From Phlegmacium glaucopus (taxonomy: Eukaryota > Basidiomycota > Agaricomycetes > Agaricales > Cortinariaceae), in contig MU130358.1 of assembly GCA_015039465.1 (NCBI GenBank), forward strand, positions 325,269-389,268: a DNA stretch of 64,000 bases, given 5' to 3'. Positions within the stretch are counted from its first letter, which is position 1, and each line of letters begins with the position of its first letter. The notes below the pieces were generated by a model, which did not search any database, was not told the DNA's origin, and saw nothing but the letters and a program-made list of their open reading frames with translations. The translations under genes were made by a program, and so were the position numbers. Shown in pieces: positions 1 to 10,946 of the stretch.

Positions 1-853
1 CGATTTTTAAGTCATACTCTCAATGATCCGCTAGAGTGTTAGCTTTGCCCTTGGAAAAGACGTCCAAAAATTTGTGATATATTTCCGGAACACCATCCAG
101 GTCAGAATCGGAAGGTGTGGCGGAGGCTGAGGCAGAACGACCAGCAGCCTTGACTGGATCATGAACGGAAATGGAATAGCATTGGGCTCCTTCGGAACGA
201 ATGGACCTCATGAAAGCTGCAGCAGACACTAAGGAGATTTTAGGAGCGGTCAATGGTTTGGGAACAAAAGGGATATCAGGAAGTGGTTCCGGAATAGTAT
301 CGGAAGGTTTTTCAACCTTCGAACTCGCGGAAACTGTATCGGACATTGTAATGTCAGATACCGGAACGGGTGCCTTGGCGGAAACAGAAACGGGAACTGG
401 AAGGATAACTATACGGTCTCGGAAAGTTACACTGCTATCGACCCAGTCAATCAACGGATTATGTTGGGTGAGCCAGTCAAGACCGAGTACAGCAGGAAAA
501 TCAGAATCCAGCTTGGTTAATAAAAACCGGATTTTGTGGACTGTACCACAAGAGAAACGAACGGAAACATTGGTAGCATGTGTGATCATGCCCGGAGAAG
601 ATCCATCAATAAGACGGAGAATCATAGGAGTAATAGGAAAAATAGGAAAATTCATTGGACTTCACGTAATGCTCATCCATGAAACAGTGAGTGGAACCAC
701 TGTCAATGAAAGCCAAAAAATCAACATTCGGAAATTGAAGACAAAGAAGAGAAACAAAAACTGCTCGGGTTTCTGGAGAGATTATTGCATTTAGAACTGC
801 AACAAGCTCAGCACAGGGGCTCTCGCAATTCACCGTCTGTGCTGAGTCCAGTG
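1..853 (-). pseudogene. Ty3/gypsy pol fragment (aspartic protease region), broken
   Basis: This is the start of the pol region of the retroelement whose gag lies just upstream, and it runs off the window edge. The protease active-site signature FIDSGSTHCF is readable near 710-690, and the family motif VLGLDWLTQHNPLIDW follows near 490-440. Two lesions are visible. The reading frame shifts by one base in a run of T near 650-657, so the two protease halves lie in overlapping frames. A TGA stop then sits at 22-20 where related elements continue into reverse transcriptase; a CGA to TGA change would explain it. The frame is open back to the end of gag but differs from the gag frame. The copy is therefore probably inactive. 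Identification as Ty3/gypsy rests on the protease and gag motifs; reverse transcriptase and integrase are outside the window. Confidence 0.85.
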
Positions 854-859
854 AATTGC

Positions 860-2035
860 TTAGTCTTTTTTCTTCTCTGAACCGGAGTCCTTTGGCTTAG
901 CCGGAACGGACTCGGAAGCGGAATCAGAAACGGTAGAGGCTCGGCCTTTAGCGGAGCTTGCCTTGGCAAGGTTACAGTCAGGAACACGATGACCGGGCTT
1001 GCCACAGAAAAGACAGAGCTTATTATCCATCCGGCGTTGCCTTTCTTGCTGGGTAAGTCTACCCTGCAAGTCCAGCTTGCCTTCTAGATTAGGTTTTGGA
1101 GGAGTGGAAGAAGTCTTACCAGAGTCTGCGGGCTTAACGGATTTTTGATCCAAAGGCCGAGACTGTTTTCTGGACCTGGAAGAAGGGTTGGAAGAGGGTA
1201 CAAAGGAGGATGAAGAAGGGGTAGGACCCTTAGGAGGGTTTTGGCATTGCTGTGGAGCTGGTTCCCAAGAACGTTCTTGCATATGTTCCCAGTGTCGAGC
1301 ATCAGCATTTTGAGCTTTTTGATGCATCGCGGCCAAGGTCCGAGGCTTGCCGTCTCCTTTGGTAATTTCATCCTTGAGTCGGGAAGGTAAACCTTCATAA
1401 AACCTAAACCTCAGAGCAGGCTCACCCCAAGTACAGCGGACTGCCAAGGAGTTGAACCGGACTAAGTAATCAGAGATACATTGGCCATCCTTCATTCGGA
1501 GATTCGTGAGTTTGTATTCTACGTCAGCAGATTCGTCGAAAGGACCAAAGTTGGACTGGAGCTCGTCCACGAAGAGATCCCAATCTTCAAGCCAAGACGG
1601 AGGTTCGTCGGTGAGTCTGGAAATTCCAGGTTCAAACCATTCCTGAGCAATGTCCCAGAGATAGGACAGAGCAAATGTTACTCGCTTGGAGTCGTCTCGG
1701 AATGTGTCAGAAGAGCTCCGGAAATAGAGCCTACACTGGAAAAGAAAAGCTTTCAGTTTCTTAGGATCCTTACCCGTGAAGGGTTCAGGCTCACTAAGTC
1801 TGCCAGCCAAATCAGACTTGGCTGAAGATTTCCCAAGGGAATTCAAAGTGGAAACAAGTTGATTGAAAGGAATAGATGGAGACTCAACATCGTCCATAGT
1901 ACTCCGAGGTTCATCAATATGACTAGCCTCTTCAACTACATCGGGCATGGGAGTCTGCCTGGTGGGGGTGTGTTCTTGGGACATATTTTCTTGTATCGGT
2001 AATGGATTTTTGGAAGTTTTAGAACAAGTTAGCAT
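860..2035 (-). CDS. Ty3/gypsy retrotransposon Gag polyprotein
   Basis: This intact 391-residue frame begins with ATG at 2035, only 31 bases inside the predicted LTR end. The middle of the protein has the retrotransposon-gag capsid pattern (PEPFTGKDPKKLKAFLFQC, then YLWDIAQEWFEP). A CX2CX4HX4C zinc knuckle, CLFCGKPGHRVPDC, lies at about residues 341-354 and would bind RNA. A basic, Ser/Pro-rich linker precedes the knuckle and an acidic-basic tail follows it. A second ATG 17 codons in (MSQEHTPTR) is an alternative start. Gag would package element RNA into virus-like particles. Pol follows in another frame after the TAA at 862-860, so it would need frameshifting or re-initiation. Gag itself shows no break, unlike pol. 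Confidence 0.9.
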   Translation of the reverse strand: MLTCSKTSKNPLPIQENMSQEHTPTRQTPMPDVVEEASHIDEPRSTMDDVESPSIPFNQLVSTLNSLGKSSAKSDLAGRLSEPEPFTGKDPKKLKAFLFQCRLYFRSSSDTFRDDSKRVTFALSYLWDIAQEWFEPGISRLTDEPPSWLEDWDLFVDELQSNFGPFDESADVEYKLTNLRMKDGQCISDYLVRFNSLAVRCTWGEPALRFRFYEGLPSRLKDEITKGDGKPRTLAAMHQKAQNADARHWEHMQERSWEPAPQQCQNPPKGPTPSSSSFVPSSNPSSRSRKQSRPLDQKSVKPADSGKTSSTPPKPNLEGKLDLQGRLTQQERQRRMDNKLCLFCGKPGHRVPDCNLAKASSAKGRASTVSDSASESVPAKPKDSGSEKKKD

Positions 2036-2066
2036 AGAAGGAGTGGGTTGAGAAGTTTGAATATAC

Positions 2067-2696
2067 TGTTAAGTTTGAGAACTCTATTCCGGAGTATCGG
2101 ACAGAGTTTGATCGGAACAGAACCACAGAACGGATAAGGACTATAGCCTCAGCGTATGTGCTGTGCTACCCTAAACCTTTGTGTCCTAATTTCGGAGTAA
2201 GAACAGAACAGAGTGGAACCGGAAGTTGCGGGAACTTAGAGGATGACTAGGAGGAGGAAACTAGGTTGATATTCGAACTGAGGAAAACATACAAGTTTCG
2301 AGTACTTAAATAATAAAAGGAATAGCAACCGAAATATAAAAGATAAATATAAAGTGCTGCGTTCTGCTCCTGGAAGGTCCTGCATTCTTGGGGTGAATAA
2401 TCCATGGCTGGTGTGCTGACTGATAGTGGGAACGTGATGACAAAGAAATAGTGGTAGTGGCGAAGAAGTGGTAATGGGTGAGTACGGACTACCAGAGACA
2501 GCTCCGACGGAGCTGGACCGGAGTAACATATGACGGAATGTAACATAGAGTAATACCCTTGACCATACCCCTATACCCTTCATACCCTTCAAAACCCTTA
2601 CCCTTACCCTCCAAAACCCCTACCCTTGGACAGGGGTAGGGGTTTGGAGGGTAAGGGTAAGGGTACAGAAGTTTTGCCCCAGGGTTACCCCTGACA
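2067..2696 (-). repeat. 5' LTR of the Ty3/gypsy element
   Basis: On the minus strand the sequence starts TGTCAGGGGTAACCC at 2696 and would end ...TTAACA at 2067, giving the TG...CA ends typical of LTRs and about 630 bp. It lies immediately 5' of gag. The outer border fits the switch from unique-looking LTR sequence to the GGCCTGGC-rich repeat beyond it. The partner LTR is outside the window, so exact ends and the target-site duplication cannot be checked. The inner border is less certain than the outer one. Confidence 0.65.
2595..2663. repeat. Hairpin of CCCTTA-type repeats inside the LTR
   Basis: About 31 bases at 2595-2625, built on CCCTTA and CCAAAACCCC units, are mirrored as reverse complement at 2634-2663 with a single one-base bulge and an 8-base loop. 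In the RNA this would form a long GC-rich stem near the 5' end of the LTR. It resembles a telomere repeat but is CCCTTA, not CCCTAA. Confidence 0.8.
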
Positions 2697-2707
2697 ATCA
2701 CTAGCCC

Positions 2708-3226
2708 GGCTTGGCCTGAGGCGGCTTTGGCTTTCCTAATCCTCAGGCTAAGCCAAAGCCGTCAACCACAGCCTGGCCCTGGCTTGGCCTGGCTCAGGCC
2801 ACGGCTTTTGCCAAATTTTATTTTTATTATTTTTATTATTTTATTTTATTTTTAATTTCTACTAATTACCTGCTAACATAAGGAGAATAAGGTTTCAAGC
2901 TATACTATAGTGATGGTCACGAGAAAAGGGCATCAGTGCATGCTTTACCGCTCAGCTGGACGCCGTTGCCTGTCCATTAGTAGATATTACTAATAATTTA
3001 CTATGATATATCATCAATTTTCACATTTAAATACAATGTTCATCTGTTTATATGTTACTACTAACTATATAACACCTTTATACAGCTGTAAAAATAAATA
3101 AAAAGCCTAAAAAAAGCCTACTGAGAAGCTGCGGCCTGATGGCTTGGCTTTGGCTTTTCAAATCCCAGGCCAGGCCATTACTTTGGCCCAGCTTGGCCTG
3201 GCTCACGGCCTGAAGCCAGGCCAAGC
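2708..3226. mobile_element. GGCCTGGC-rich inverted-repeat element (unclassified, non-coding)
   Basis: Both ends are dense in GGCTTGGCCTGG-type words in opposite orientation: CGGCTTGGCCTG near 2708 and CAGGCCAAGC near 3226. The left end also holds a perfect 12-bp stem (2722-2733 with 2750-2761). The centre is AT-rich, with ATTTTATTTT runs at 2815-2865. There is no coding frame. The shape suggests a small non-autonomous element beside which, or into which, the gypsy copy inserted. Target duplications and the exact ends are not clear. Confidence 0.45.
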
Positions 3227-4394
3227 ACAGCACTACCATAAACTACGGGTTTACAGGTGGGTTCAACAGGTAATTACCTGTCCTGTTGGAGCCTTTTCCT
3301 CCCCAAAAACAGGCCAGCAAATTTATGGGCATATACTGTTGAACCCGTGGGTGAAGCACCATCGACGGCCATCATACAGCTGTTGTCTGGGAAATTTTTG
3401 CTGGCATTTGAAAACTTAGTATTGGGCCTTGTTCCCTTGGACTTGGTAACCTCAGAATAGGTACTTACAACATCACTGTAAATTCTTTTGTTGAAAATAT
3501 TTCTATGGACTACGATTTCTGGAAATTTCTGATATTTATAATTCTTATACCTATAGAAAACGAGCTCTGTACAAAATTTTATGGCTAGGATTGGCTCTAG
3601 CCTGTTCGATGGAGAATTTAAATGAGGTGAGCAGAGTTTGAACTTTGAAGTACACAAATGTTGTGGAGTGAATTGGCTGGCCTGGGAATGTGACTGATGT
3701 GACATTAATTTTCAAACACCACCTTTTGCAACTTGTGACGCTGGCAAAGTTCTCTCCACCGTGTATTTAATCCTTTTTTTACATACATAGATATAATAGA
3801 AGTGTATGTACCTTCAACACAAAGCCAAAGGGCCAAACTGACTGGGAAATACAAGTCTGAGATGATTCTTCAAAAACATTCAAAACTAACCAACAATAAT
3901 ATATTTTATGATGATTTGACTCAGACTCATTATTTGAAGCAAATCCTGGCAAATTGGATGAGAAGGAAAACACCCATATATGGCCATTTTTGACCCGTAC
4001 TGTACCATCGAGGATTTAGGATGAGGAAATATGGGACAGCTGTTGAGACTTGGCAGCCATTATGGCCTGTAAAAGCTGTACCCGTAATACAGGCAGTGCA
4101 CAGCCCTAGTACTGCCACATTCTCTACCAAGTGATGAGCGGTCGAAGCATAAGTCTGAGGAATGCTAGTAGCTTGCTAGTACAGAATTTTACAGCATCCA
4201 AGCAGTTTAATACCATTGATACCATTGATACAAGTGTATTGAACATGTTTAATTTGTGTATAATACCTTTAATACAAAAAAATCAGCGCCTGCAGCATAC
4301 CATATAGAACATATAATTCAATGGTTTTCTACAATACGGTGGAGCCATGGCACAGCTCTGTATTGTACTGACCCGATTTAGTTCCATACCAGCA
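3227..4394. other. Gene-free stretch, probably repeat debris
   Basis: No coding frame with believable introns is visible. It contains a 14-bp palindrome, CAGGTAATTACCTG (3267-3280), and a short inverted pair, GGGTTCAACAG (about 3258-3268) against CTGTTGAACCC (about 3347-3357). The rest is AT-rich with no recognised feature. Confidence 0.4.
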
Positions 4395-5184
4395 CTACTT
4401 CTTACTGCACCAGCAGTAGACCATCAGGTCCCTGGCTACCGGATCTGATTCAAGTTCTTCCCATGCCTCTCGTATCAGGATCCCAATTTGTGACTCTGTG
4501 TGATTTCGATTGAAAAGCTTATGCCCACGTGTGCAAAGTTTGGGCTTGATTATGTATTCTGAAATGGCTGCCGGGAATGGAAATGTGACAGGGTCATAGC
4601 CATTCCAAGCATGCCACCAGATCACAAACACCTCAGGCACTGAGTGAAATAAATAAAAATATTAATAATTAATAATAAAATGCATACAGTCATCCCATCC
4701 GGCTTTGGTTAACTGCTGTTGCAGGTTGTTTGGAAGCGAGTCAAATAGCTGGCATTGTAAAACTGCATGTCACAAATTAGTTGATTTTTTTTTTTTTGAT
4801 ACTAAACTTACTGGATAGGAGTTTGGTATACAGTTGAGACCGTATAAGAAAAAATTCATTGCGGTCCTTGTCTGCCCTGAGAACCCGTACTTCCTTTTTG
4901 AGAACCTGAAATTCCTTCTCCAACTCCGATAACCTTTCCTCTACCCCGTGATAACGGTCCCGATGTGAACTTTTACTAGTAGCACTGAAGATCCAGCCTG
5001 GTGGATCACTGGTTTCCTCCCTGTCGTAGTCATCAAGATTACCGGAGAGTGATGCCATCACTGATGGATGACTGGCATCACTCTTTGGCGTGTTGATGAT
5101 AAATGATTCCGATAAAGGAGATAGAGAGGTGGGAAGAAGAGATGGTGGCGGGAACACTTTAATGATATTTATTGGGACAGACAT
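4395..5184 (-). CDS. Hypothetical coiled-coil protein
   Basis: This is a three-exon gene of about 230 residues: 5184-4812, 4762-4688 and 4639-4395. The introns are 49 and 48 nt with GTAAGT and GTATGC donors and CAG acceptors, and all phases join. Roughly residues 70-115 form a heptad-like charged helix (VEERLSELEKEFQVLKKEVR). The C-terminal part is aromatic-rich (VFVIWWHAWNGYDPV) and ends CWCSKK. The N-terminus is Ser/Pro-rich with no signal peptide. I recognise no family. The aromatic C-terminal block looks conserved in style but carries no catalytic motif I can name. It lies between repeats and VPS1, so it could be a fast-evolving lineage-specific gene. Confidence 0.6.
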
Positions 5185-5893
5185 GGCGGTTTATAAATGA
5201 AAGACGAAAGAAAGGTGAAATATTTGTTTGTCATCCTACCTCGATCAAATTCAGAACAGTTCCAGATTCCCCAAATATTGAACAACATCACTACATGGCA
5301 CACAGGCAACGAACCTGTAGACATTTTATTGAGGGGTATTGTTTACGGTCCGTCACTTCGAAGTTGGACCTGTCCCATCCTTGTCTTTTAATTCTTTGTA
5401 GGCGATTATTTTTATGTTTTGAGCCGGAAATGAGTTGGTGATCATGGGATTGGCCAGAGTCTTGCAAAGAATCTCAATCGTCCACACTTACGCCTAAGTC
5501 CACGTCTTCCAGCTCCCGCTTGACTCTGCGTATGTCAATGTGGTAATTGGGCTCTCTATTTTTCCGATAGATCAATTCGCAATACAACCAACCACGCCCT
5601 ATTTATTTGATGGACTCGGACCTTATCCTTTGATGAGTCAACCTCGTACTATAAACAAATAATATATATATATAAACCCCTCGAAAATCTTGACGACTCG
5701 GATTGGAGGCATTCAAAGGAGAGGTAGCGATGTGTCTTAATGTATCGTTTCCTGTAAGGTCTGCAGTCAGGGAGTGTTTGTTTGGCCCTAGTTGCGCAGC
5801 TATACACAGCACATGCTGCGAGTCTGTCCTTTAAGCTTGCCATAGGCAACTATTTTCATTGTTCTTTCATTTCTCTTCACGGATATCTAGAAA
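5185..5893. other. Divergent promoter region
   Basis: This region separates the minus-strand orphan gene from plus-strand VPS1. A (TA)n tract, ATATATATATATAAA, lies near 5662-5677. I see no gene. Confidence 0.4.
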
Positions 5894-8633
5894 ATGGCTA
5901 CAGGTTCATCAGGTCTTGGTACAGAAATTGTCGGCACTATCAACAAGCTCCAGGATGTTTTTACTTCTATCGGAACCACATCACAAGCCACAATAGATTT
6001 GCCCCAAATATGTGTGCTTGGTAGTCAGAGTAGTGGCAAAAGTAGTGTTCTAGAGGTCTGTCGAGCATTATAACCCGATTTCGAATGGTTCTCTGACCTT
6101 GCTGACATTGATAGAACATTGTTGGACGGGATTTTCTGCCTCGTGGTACTGGTATTGTGACAAGACGGCCATTGGTATGCTATAAAATATTTCATCTCTG
6201 GCTCTACTAAATCAGAGTTAGGTCCTTCAACTGATCAACAGACCCGTTGCGCAGCCAGGTTGTACGTACTCCCTAATTCTATTGTCGTGTACTTTGATTC
6301 TAATCAACGTGCAGCGACAAATGGTATTGACCGTGGAGGTGACAAAGCCGCCAATGTAGATGAATGGGGCGAGTTCCTTCACCTACCTGGGGAGAAATTT
6401 TACGACTTCAACAAGATTCGAGACGAAATCGTACGAGATACAGAAGCCAAGACAGGAAAGAATGCGGGCATTTCCCCCTTACCCATCAATCTCCGCATCT
6501 ACTCTCCAAATGTCCTCACACTCACTCTTGTCGATCTTCCTGGACTTACAAAGGTGCCTGTTGGAGACCAACCACGAGATATTGAAAGACAGATTCGAGA
6601 TATGCTGCACAAATATATTTCTAAGCCTGCTTGCATTATTCTTGCTGTTACTGGCGCCAATACCGATTTGGCGAACTCGGATGGGTTGAAGATGGCTCGC
6701 GAAGTAGATCCTGAGGGAACAAGGACTATTGGTGTCTTAACAAAGGTTGACCTTATGTGAGTTACCGCCCCTGACTTACACCTCGTTGCTTACCTCCACG
6801 TGTTTTAAGGGACAAGGGAACGGATGTCGTGGATATCCTCGCTGGACGAATTATTCCATTACGGCTGGGCTATGTTCCCGTTGTCAATCGAGGACAACGG
6901 GATATTGAGACGAACAAGCCCATAAGCGCAGCACTCGACAACGAACGGGATTTCTTTGAAAATCATCCTTCTTACAAAACCAAAGCACAATTCTGCGGTA
7001 CACCTTTCCTTGCACGGAAGTTAAACATGGTTAGTATTCTTCATTGAACTTCATAGATACAGCCTTTCAATACTTCACCAGATTCTTATGCACCACATCC
7101 GCGCCACCTTACCTGACATCAAAGCTCGCATCTCTCAGAACCTCCAAAAGTTCAATGCTGAACTGCTCTCTTTGGGAGGACCTCTGGGTGATGGCAACTC
7201 TGGCAATATCGTACTATCGGTTATTACAGAATTCACTTCCGAATTCCGAACCACTATTGATGGTAACACAAACGACCTTTCCCTGAACGAACTGTCAGGA
7301 GGTGCCAGAATTAGCTTCGTCTTCCATGAACTATTCAACAATGGTATCAAGAGTATCGACCCATTCGATCAAGTCAAAGATGGTGACATCAGGACAATCT
7401 TGTACAACTCCTCGGTGGGTTTAAGTTCGGATTTGACTGAAGTAACTGGAAAGACTCATTCATTTGGTGTTTAGGGTTCAACACCAGCGTTGTTCGTGGG
7501 GACTGCCGCTTTTGAGGTTATCGTGAAACAACAAATCAAACGTCTAGAGGAACCAAGCATTAAATGTTGTCAGCTGGTTTACGATGAACTGATTCGCATT
7601 CTTGGCCAACTTCTCGTCAAAGTTGTAAGTGATTGGTATCCTTCCTGCGTAATACAGTTAGGTTTAACCTTTTTTTTACAGCAAGCTTTCAGACGGTATC
7701 CAGCCCTTCGAGAACGCTTTAATGGTGTCGTGGTCAACTTCTTCAAGCAAGCGATGGGCCCTACCATGAAGCTTGTGACGGATATGGTTTCGTAAGTCCA
7801 GGAAGACCCGCCTTAGTCAATATTCATGACTCACCAATTGGATAGCATGCAAGCTTGCTACGTCAACACGACGCACCCTGATTTCATTGGTGGTCACAAG
7901 GCGAGTCCACGTCTTCCTTCGCCAACCTTTGGCCATTTTCTAAACTGCCCAATAACCTATAGGCTACCGCTCTTGTCGCCGACCGCCTGACTGCCAACAA
8001 GCCTCAGCCGGGGGGGGCTGGTGATCCCAAAAACCCTAAGGCGCAGGTTAACAACAACAAAGACCTCGATGTCGATTCGAAGAAAGAGGAACCCAGCTTC
8101 TTTGGTTCATTCTTCGCTCCCAAAGCTGGTACGAAGAAAAAGGGAGCTGCTGTTATGGATACACCCCCACCCTCTATTCGACCGCAGAGCGCTCTGAACG
8201 AGAGAGAGACAATGGAAACAGAAGTCATCAGTTGCGTAGTTTCTATTTATATTGATTTCATCCGTTCTCAATACCTCACTGCACAATGTTTCCTAAAACA
8301 GAACTGCTTATTCATTCTTATTTCAACATTGTTAAGCGGGAGATGATTGATATGGTTCCCAAAGCTATCTCGTTGACCCTGGTATCACATTCCAAAGAGA
8401 ATTTGCAACGAGAACTTCTCCAAGAACTGTACAAGCCTGATGTCCTTGAAGAATTGTTGAAGGAGAGCGACTTTGTTGTTAGCCGGCGGAAGGAAGTGTT
8501 GAGCATGGTCCAGGCACTGAACAAAGCCGAAGAGTAAGTTTGAAGGCTGCCTTCGTTTTGCATCCTCCCCCCGTTTTTCTTGCGCAAGGTTAACATGCGT
8601 ATTCTCTTATCTAGGATCGTGGCTGGCGTTTAA
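5894..8633 (+). CDS. VPS1: Dynamin-like GTPase Vps1
   Basis: This large GTPase pinches membranes in Golgi-to-vacuole/endosome traffic and peroxisome division. The model has twelve exons and 695 residues: 5894-6055, 6115-6174, 6222-6258, 6315-6756, 6810-7029, 7082-7414, 7475-7624, 7682-7791, 7846-7900, 7963-8230, 8302-8533 and 8615-8633. Visible motifs are INKLQD near the N-terminus, the P-loop GSQSSGKSS (about residues 43-51), [22 protein letters not shown] and TKVDLM. The middle domain ([20 protein letters not shown]) and a C-terminal GED ending NKAEEIVAGV are also present. There is no PH domain and no proline-rich tail, as expected for Vps1. A Lys/Pro-rich variable insert precedes the GED. 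Intron 9 (7901-7962) uses a GC donor (AAG|GCGAGT); GT alternatives break the frame. Dnm1 is the other possibility, but the N-terminus and GED fit Vps1 better. Confidence 0.93.
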
Positions 8634-9714
8634 ATTCGTCTCTGGTGCCTGTCTTTGTCATGGGATGTCTTTCATAATCTGGTCTCGACCCGCCTGTCAC
8701 ACATGCGCTCTTTCATTCTTTTACATTTTTCTTTTCATCGCTTACTTTCCACCCCAATGTTTCTTTCATCCGTGCAGTCCGAGTATTGTAATACCCACTA
8801 TACAAGTTTACTTGGGATATGTAGTAGTTTCAATATATTTAGACATCTTCTAGCAAACTGATACGAGCGATGCTAGGTAACTGATTCGAACGGTGAGAAA
8901 TCATTCAACGATCGACAACGAAGCCTAATTTTGAACGCCTTTCCTGATCATATCAATCAAGTGACAACCTCTATAGGTTTTGGCCATACTATTAGTGGCA
9001 TAGCTGCGATCAATGCGATGTGGACGGCCCAACTGTCAGAAGTCAACCAGCGCTTATGCAGATGATGGTGTTATCGCTGGTTACCTTGTGATTCCATTGC
9101 CATATATGGTAAATCTTTGCGGTGGAGATAAGGGAAGAATGATAGAATTCGGCGAATGCGGGAAGATGCGGGCTACCCGGCAACGTTGAACAAAATCAAG
9201 ATCATGATGAATCATTTATTGAATGATAACAATCTTTCATCCTCTGGTGAGCAAGCGGTGAAGAAGTCAGTTGTGGGCGAATGCACAGGCGCGCGATGAT
9301 TATTGGGAAGATTACGAAAGGGAGATGAAAGCGCTTTTTGTGATTTAAAAGGGGACGATTGTCAAAAATGATAGGAGTTGTCAAGCAGTTGCCAATCATA
9401 CGTGGCAAGGAAAGAGGCGAACAATGGGCGAGTATACGTGATACACATATTCTGTGAACATATTCGAATCTCGAGGACGAAAAAAGAGTCAGAACTATGG
9501 CGGTTGTGATTGTAGGGCAGAATATGGAGAACAAAACAACAACGCAACCGTACGACTTGAATGAGACAAAGCAAGAGGCCTTACGTAAGACAAATATGAC
9601 TCGAATGTCGGAGTTTGAACCTGAAAACATATATAAAGGCCCGTTTCGCAGTTCGAAATATCCTTCCTTCCCCCCCACATAAAATTTCCCACGATCAACT
9701 AGATTTTTTTTTTG
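8634..9714. other. Intergenic: VPS1 3' UTR and TBP promoter
   Basis: No gene is supported. A 204-codon minus-strand frame crosses into TBP exon 1 and looks like chance. The last 100 bases hold the TBP core promoter. Confidence 0.5.
9630..9637 (+). promoter_or_regulatory. TATA box of the TBP gene
   Basis: TATATAAA lies 78 bases upstream of the TBP start codon and is followed by pyrimidine-rich sequence near 9661-9675 that could hold the transcription start. Spacing is plausible for a short 5' UTR. Confidence 0.55.
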
Positions 9715-10946
9715 ATGTCTTTCGCACTCCCTGCTCGTCAAATCACGTTTGGCAGAACCAATGTATCCACACAACAACAGCAACCTTACCAGTACCAGCA
9801 ACCCCAGCAACAGCATGGAGGTCTCGCTCTACCGGGTGGCAACCCCTACCTACCTCAGCCGTCCAACAATCTCGCCCTCCCTGGTCCTTCCCCTTTGTCC
9901 AACTCCTATACACCGCCTCAGAGTCAACCAAAACAACCAGCACCCATTCCGCCACCTTCGACCACTCCTGCCACCGCCACTTCGAACGCGGCCGCTGGTC
10001 CCTCAACCCCTCCCGCAACTCAAGTTCCATCAACTCCTGTTCCCCTGACTCTCGAGCAACAACACATTACTGCTGTGGACGGTATTGTTCCCACTCTCCA
10101 GAACATCGTTGCCACCGTGAATCTCGACTGCAGGCTTGACCTTAAGACCATCGCTCTTCACGCCAGGAATGCCGAATATAACCCCAAGGTTGGTACATGA
10201 CTTTATCTAACGCATGGCATGACGAACTGTGTATATTGTTCGCATGTTTTTTAGCGTTTTGCAGCCGTCATCATGCGTATTCGTGACCCCAAGACAACTG
10301 CCTTGATCTTCGCATCAGGAAAGATGGTCGTCACTGGTGCAAAGTCAGAAGATGACTCGAGGCTGGCGTCGCGAAAATACGCGCGTATTGTTCAGAAATT
10401 GGGGTTCGAAGCCAAATTTTCAGAGTTCAAGATTCAGAATATCGTGGGGAGTTGTGACGTCAAGTTCCCCATTCGTTTGGAGGGACTTGCATACAGTCAC
10501 GGGCAGTTTAGCAGCTACGAACCTGAGGTTCGTTACCAGATAACCCTCCCAACTATTGCTGACATTCCCATGTAGTTGTTCCCTGGTCTTATTTACCGGA
10601 TGATTAAGCCTAAGGTCGTACTGCTTATCTTCGTGTCGGGGAAGATTGTATTAACGGGTGCAAAGGTGAAATTTTTTCCTTTTTTCCTTCTTTTTCCGAG
10701 GCATCGTCGACACGTTTTGTCACTCTGTTGGTCTTCCCGACCAACACGAGCTGCTGAACATGCGATTATGCCGGATGTTATGATGCCTAACGGCCGTTTG
10801 TCGGTGATGTTATGTGTTCCGAGTACAGTGGACCCGGTTTGAATCCATCCGCTGACCTTGTTTTCCTCGACCTTCAGGTCAGAGAAGAGATTTATACGGC
10901 TTTCAACACCATATACACGGTGCTCTGCGAGTTCCGCAAGCCATGA
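9715..10946 (+). CDS. SPT15: TATA-binding protein (TBP)
   Basis: This is the general factor that binds TATA DNA in TFIID, TFIIIB and SL1. The four exons are 9715-10188, 10255-10527, 10576-10665 and 10878-10946, giving 301 residues. The N-terminal 115 or so residues are Gln/Pro-rich and low complexity. The conserved core then begins [17 protein letters not shown] and carries the two direct repeats, with [20 protein letters not shown] in the first and [20 protein letters not shown] in the second. It ends [11 protein letters not shown]. The third intron (212 nt) is much longer than its neighbours. Retention of intron 2 would stop translation after the first half of the core. ATG 9715 is the first ATG after a T-rich leader. 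The call is essentially certain. Confidence 0.97.

Noticed and set aside
201..794. Plus-strand frame of 197 codons opposite the retroelement
   Set aside because: It is antisense to the protease coding region and has no family-like motif.
2540..2660. Possible internal telomere repeat
   Set aside because: The unit is CCCTTA, not CCCTAA/TTAGGG, and it forms a hairpin inside an LTR.
9202..9816. Minus-strand 204-codon frame
   Set aside because: It overlaps TBP exon 1 and its promoter, has irregular composition and no splice support.
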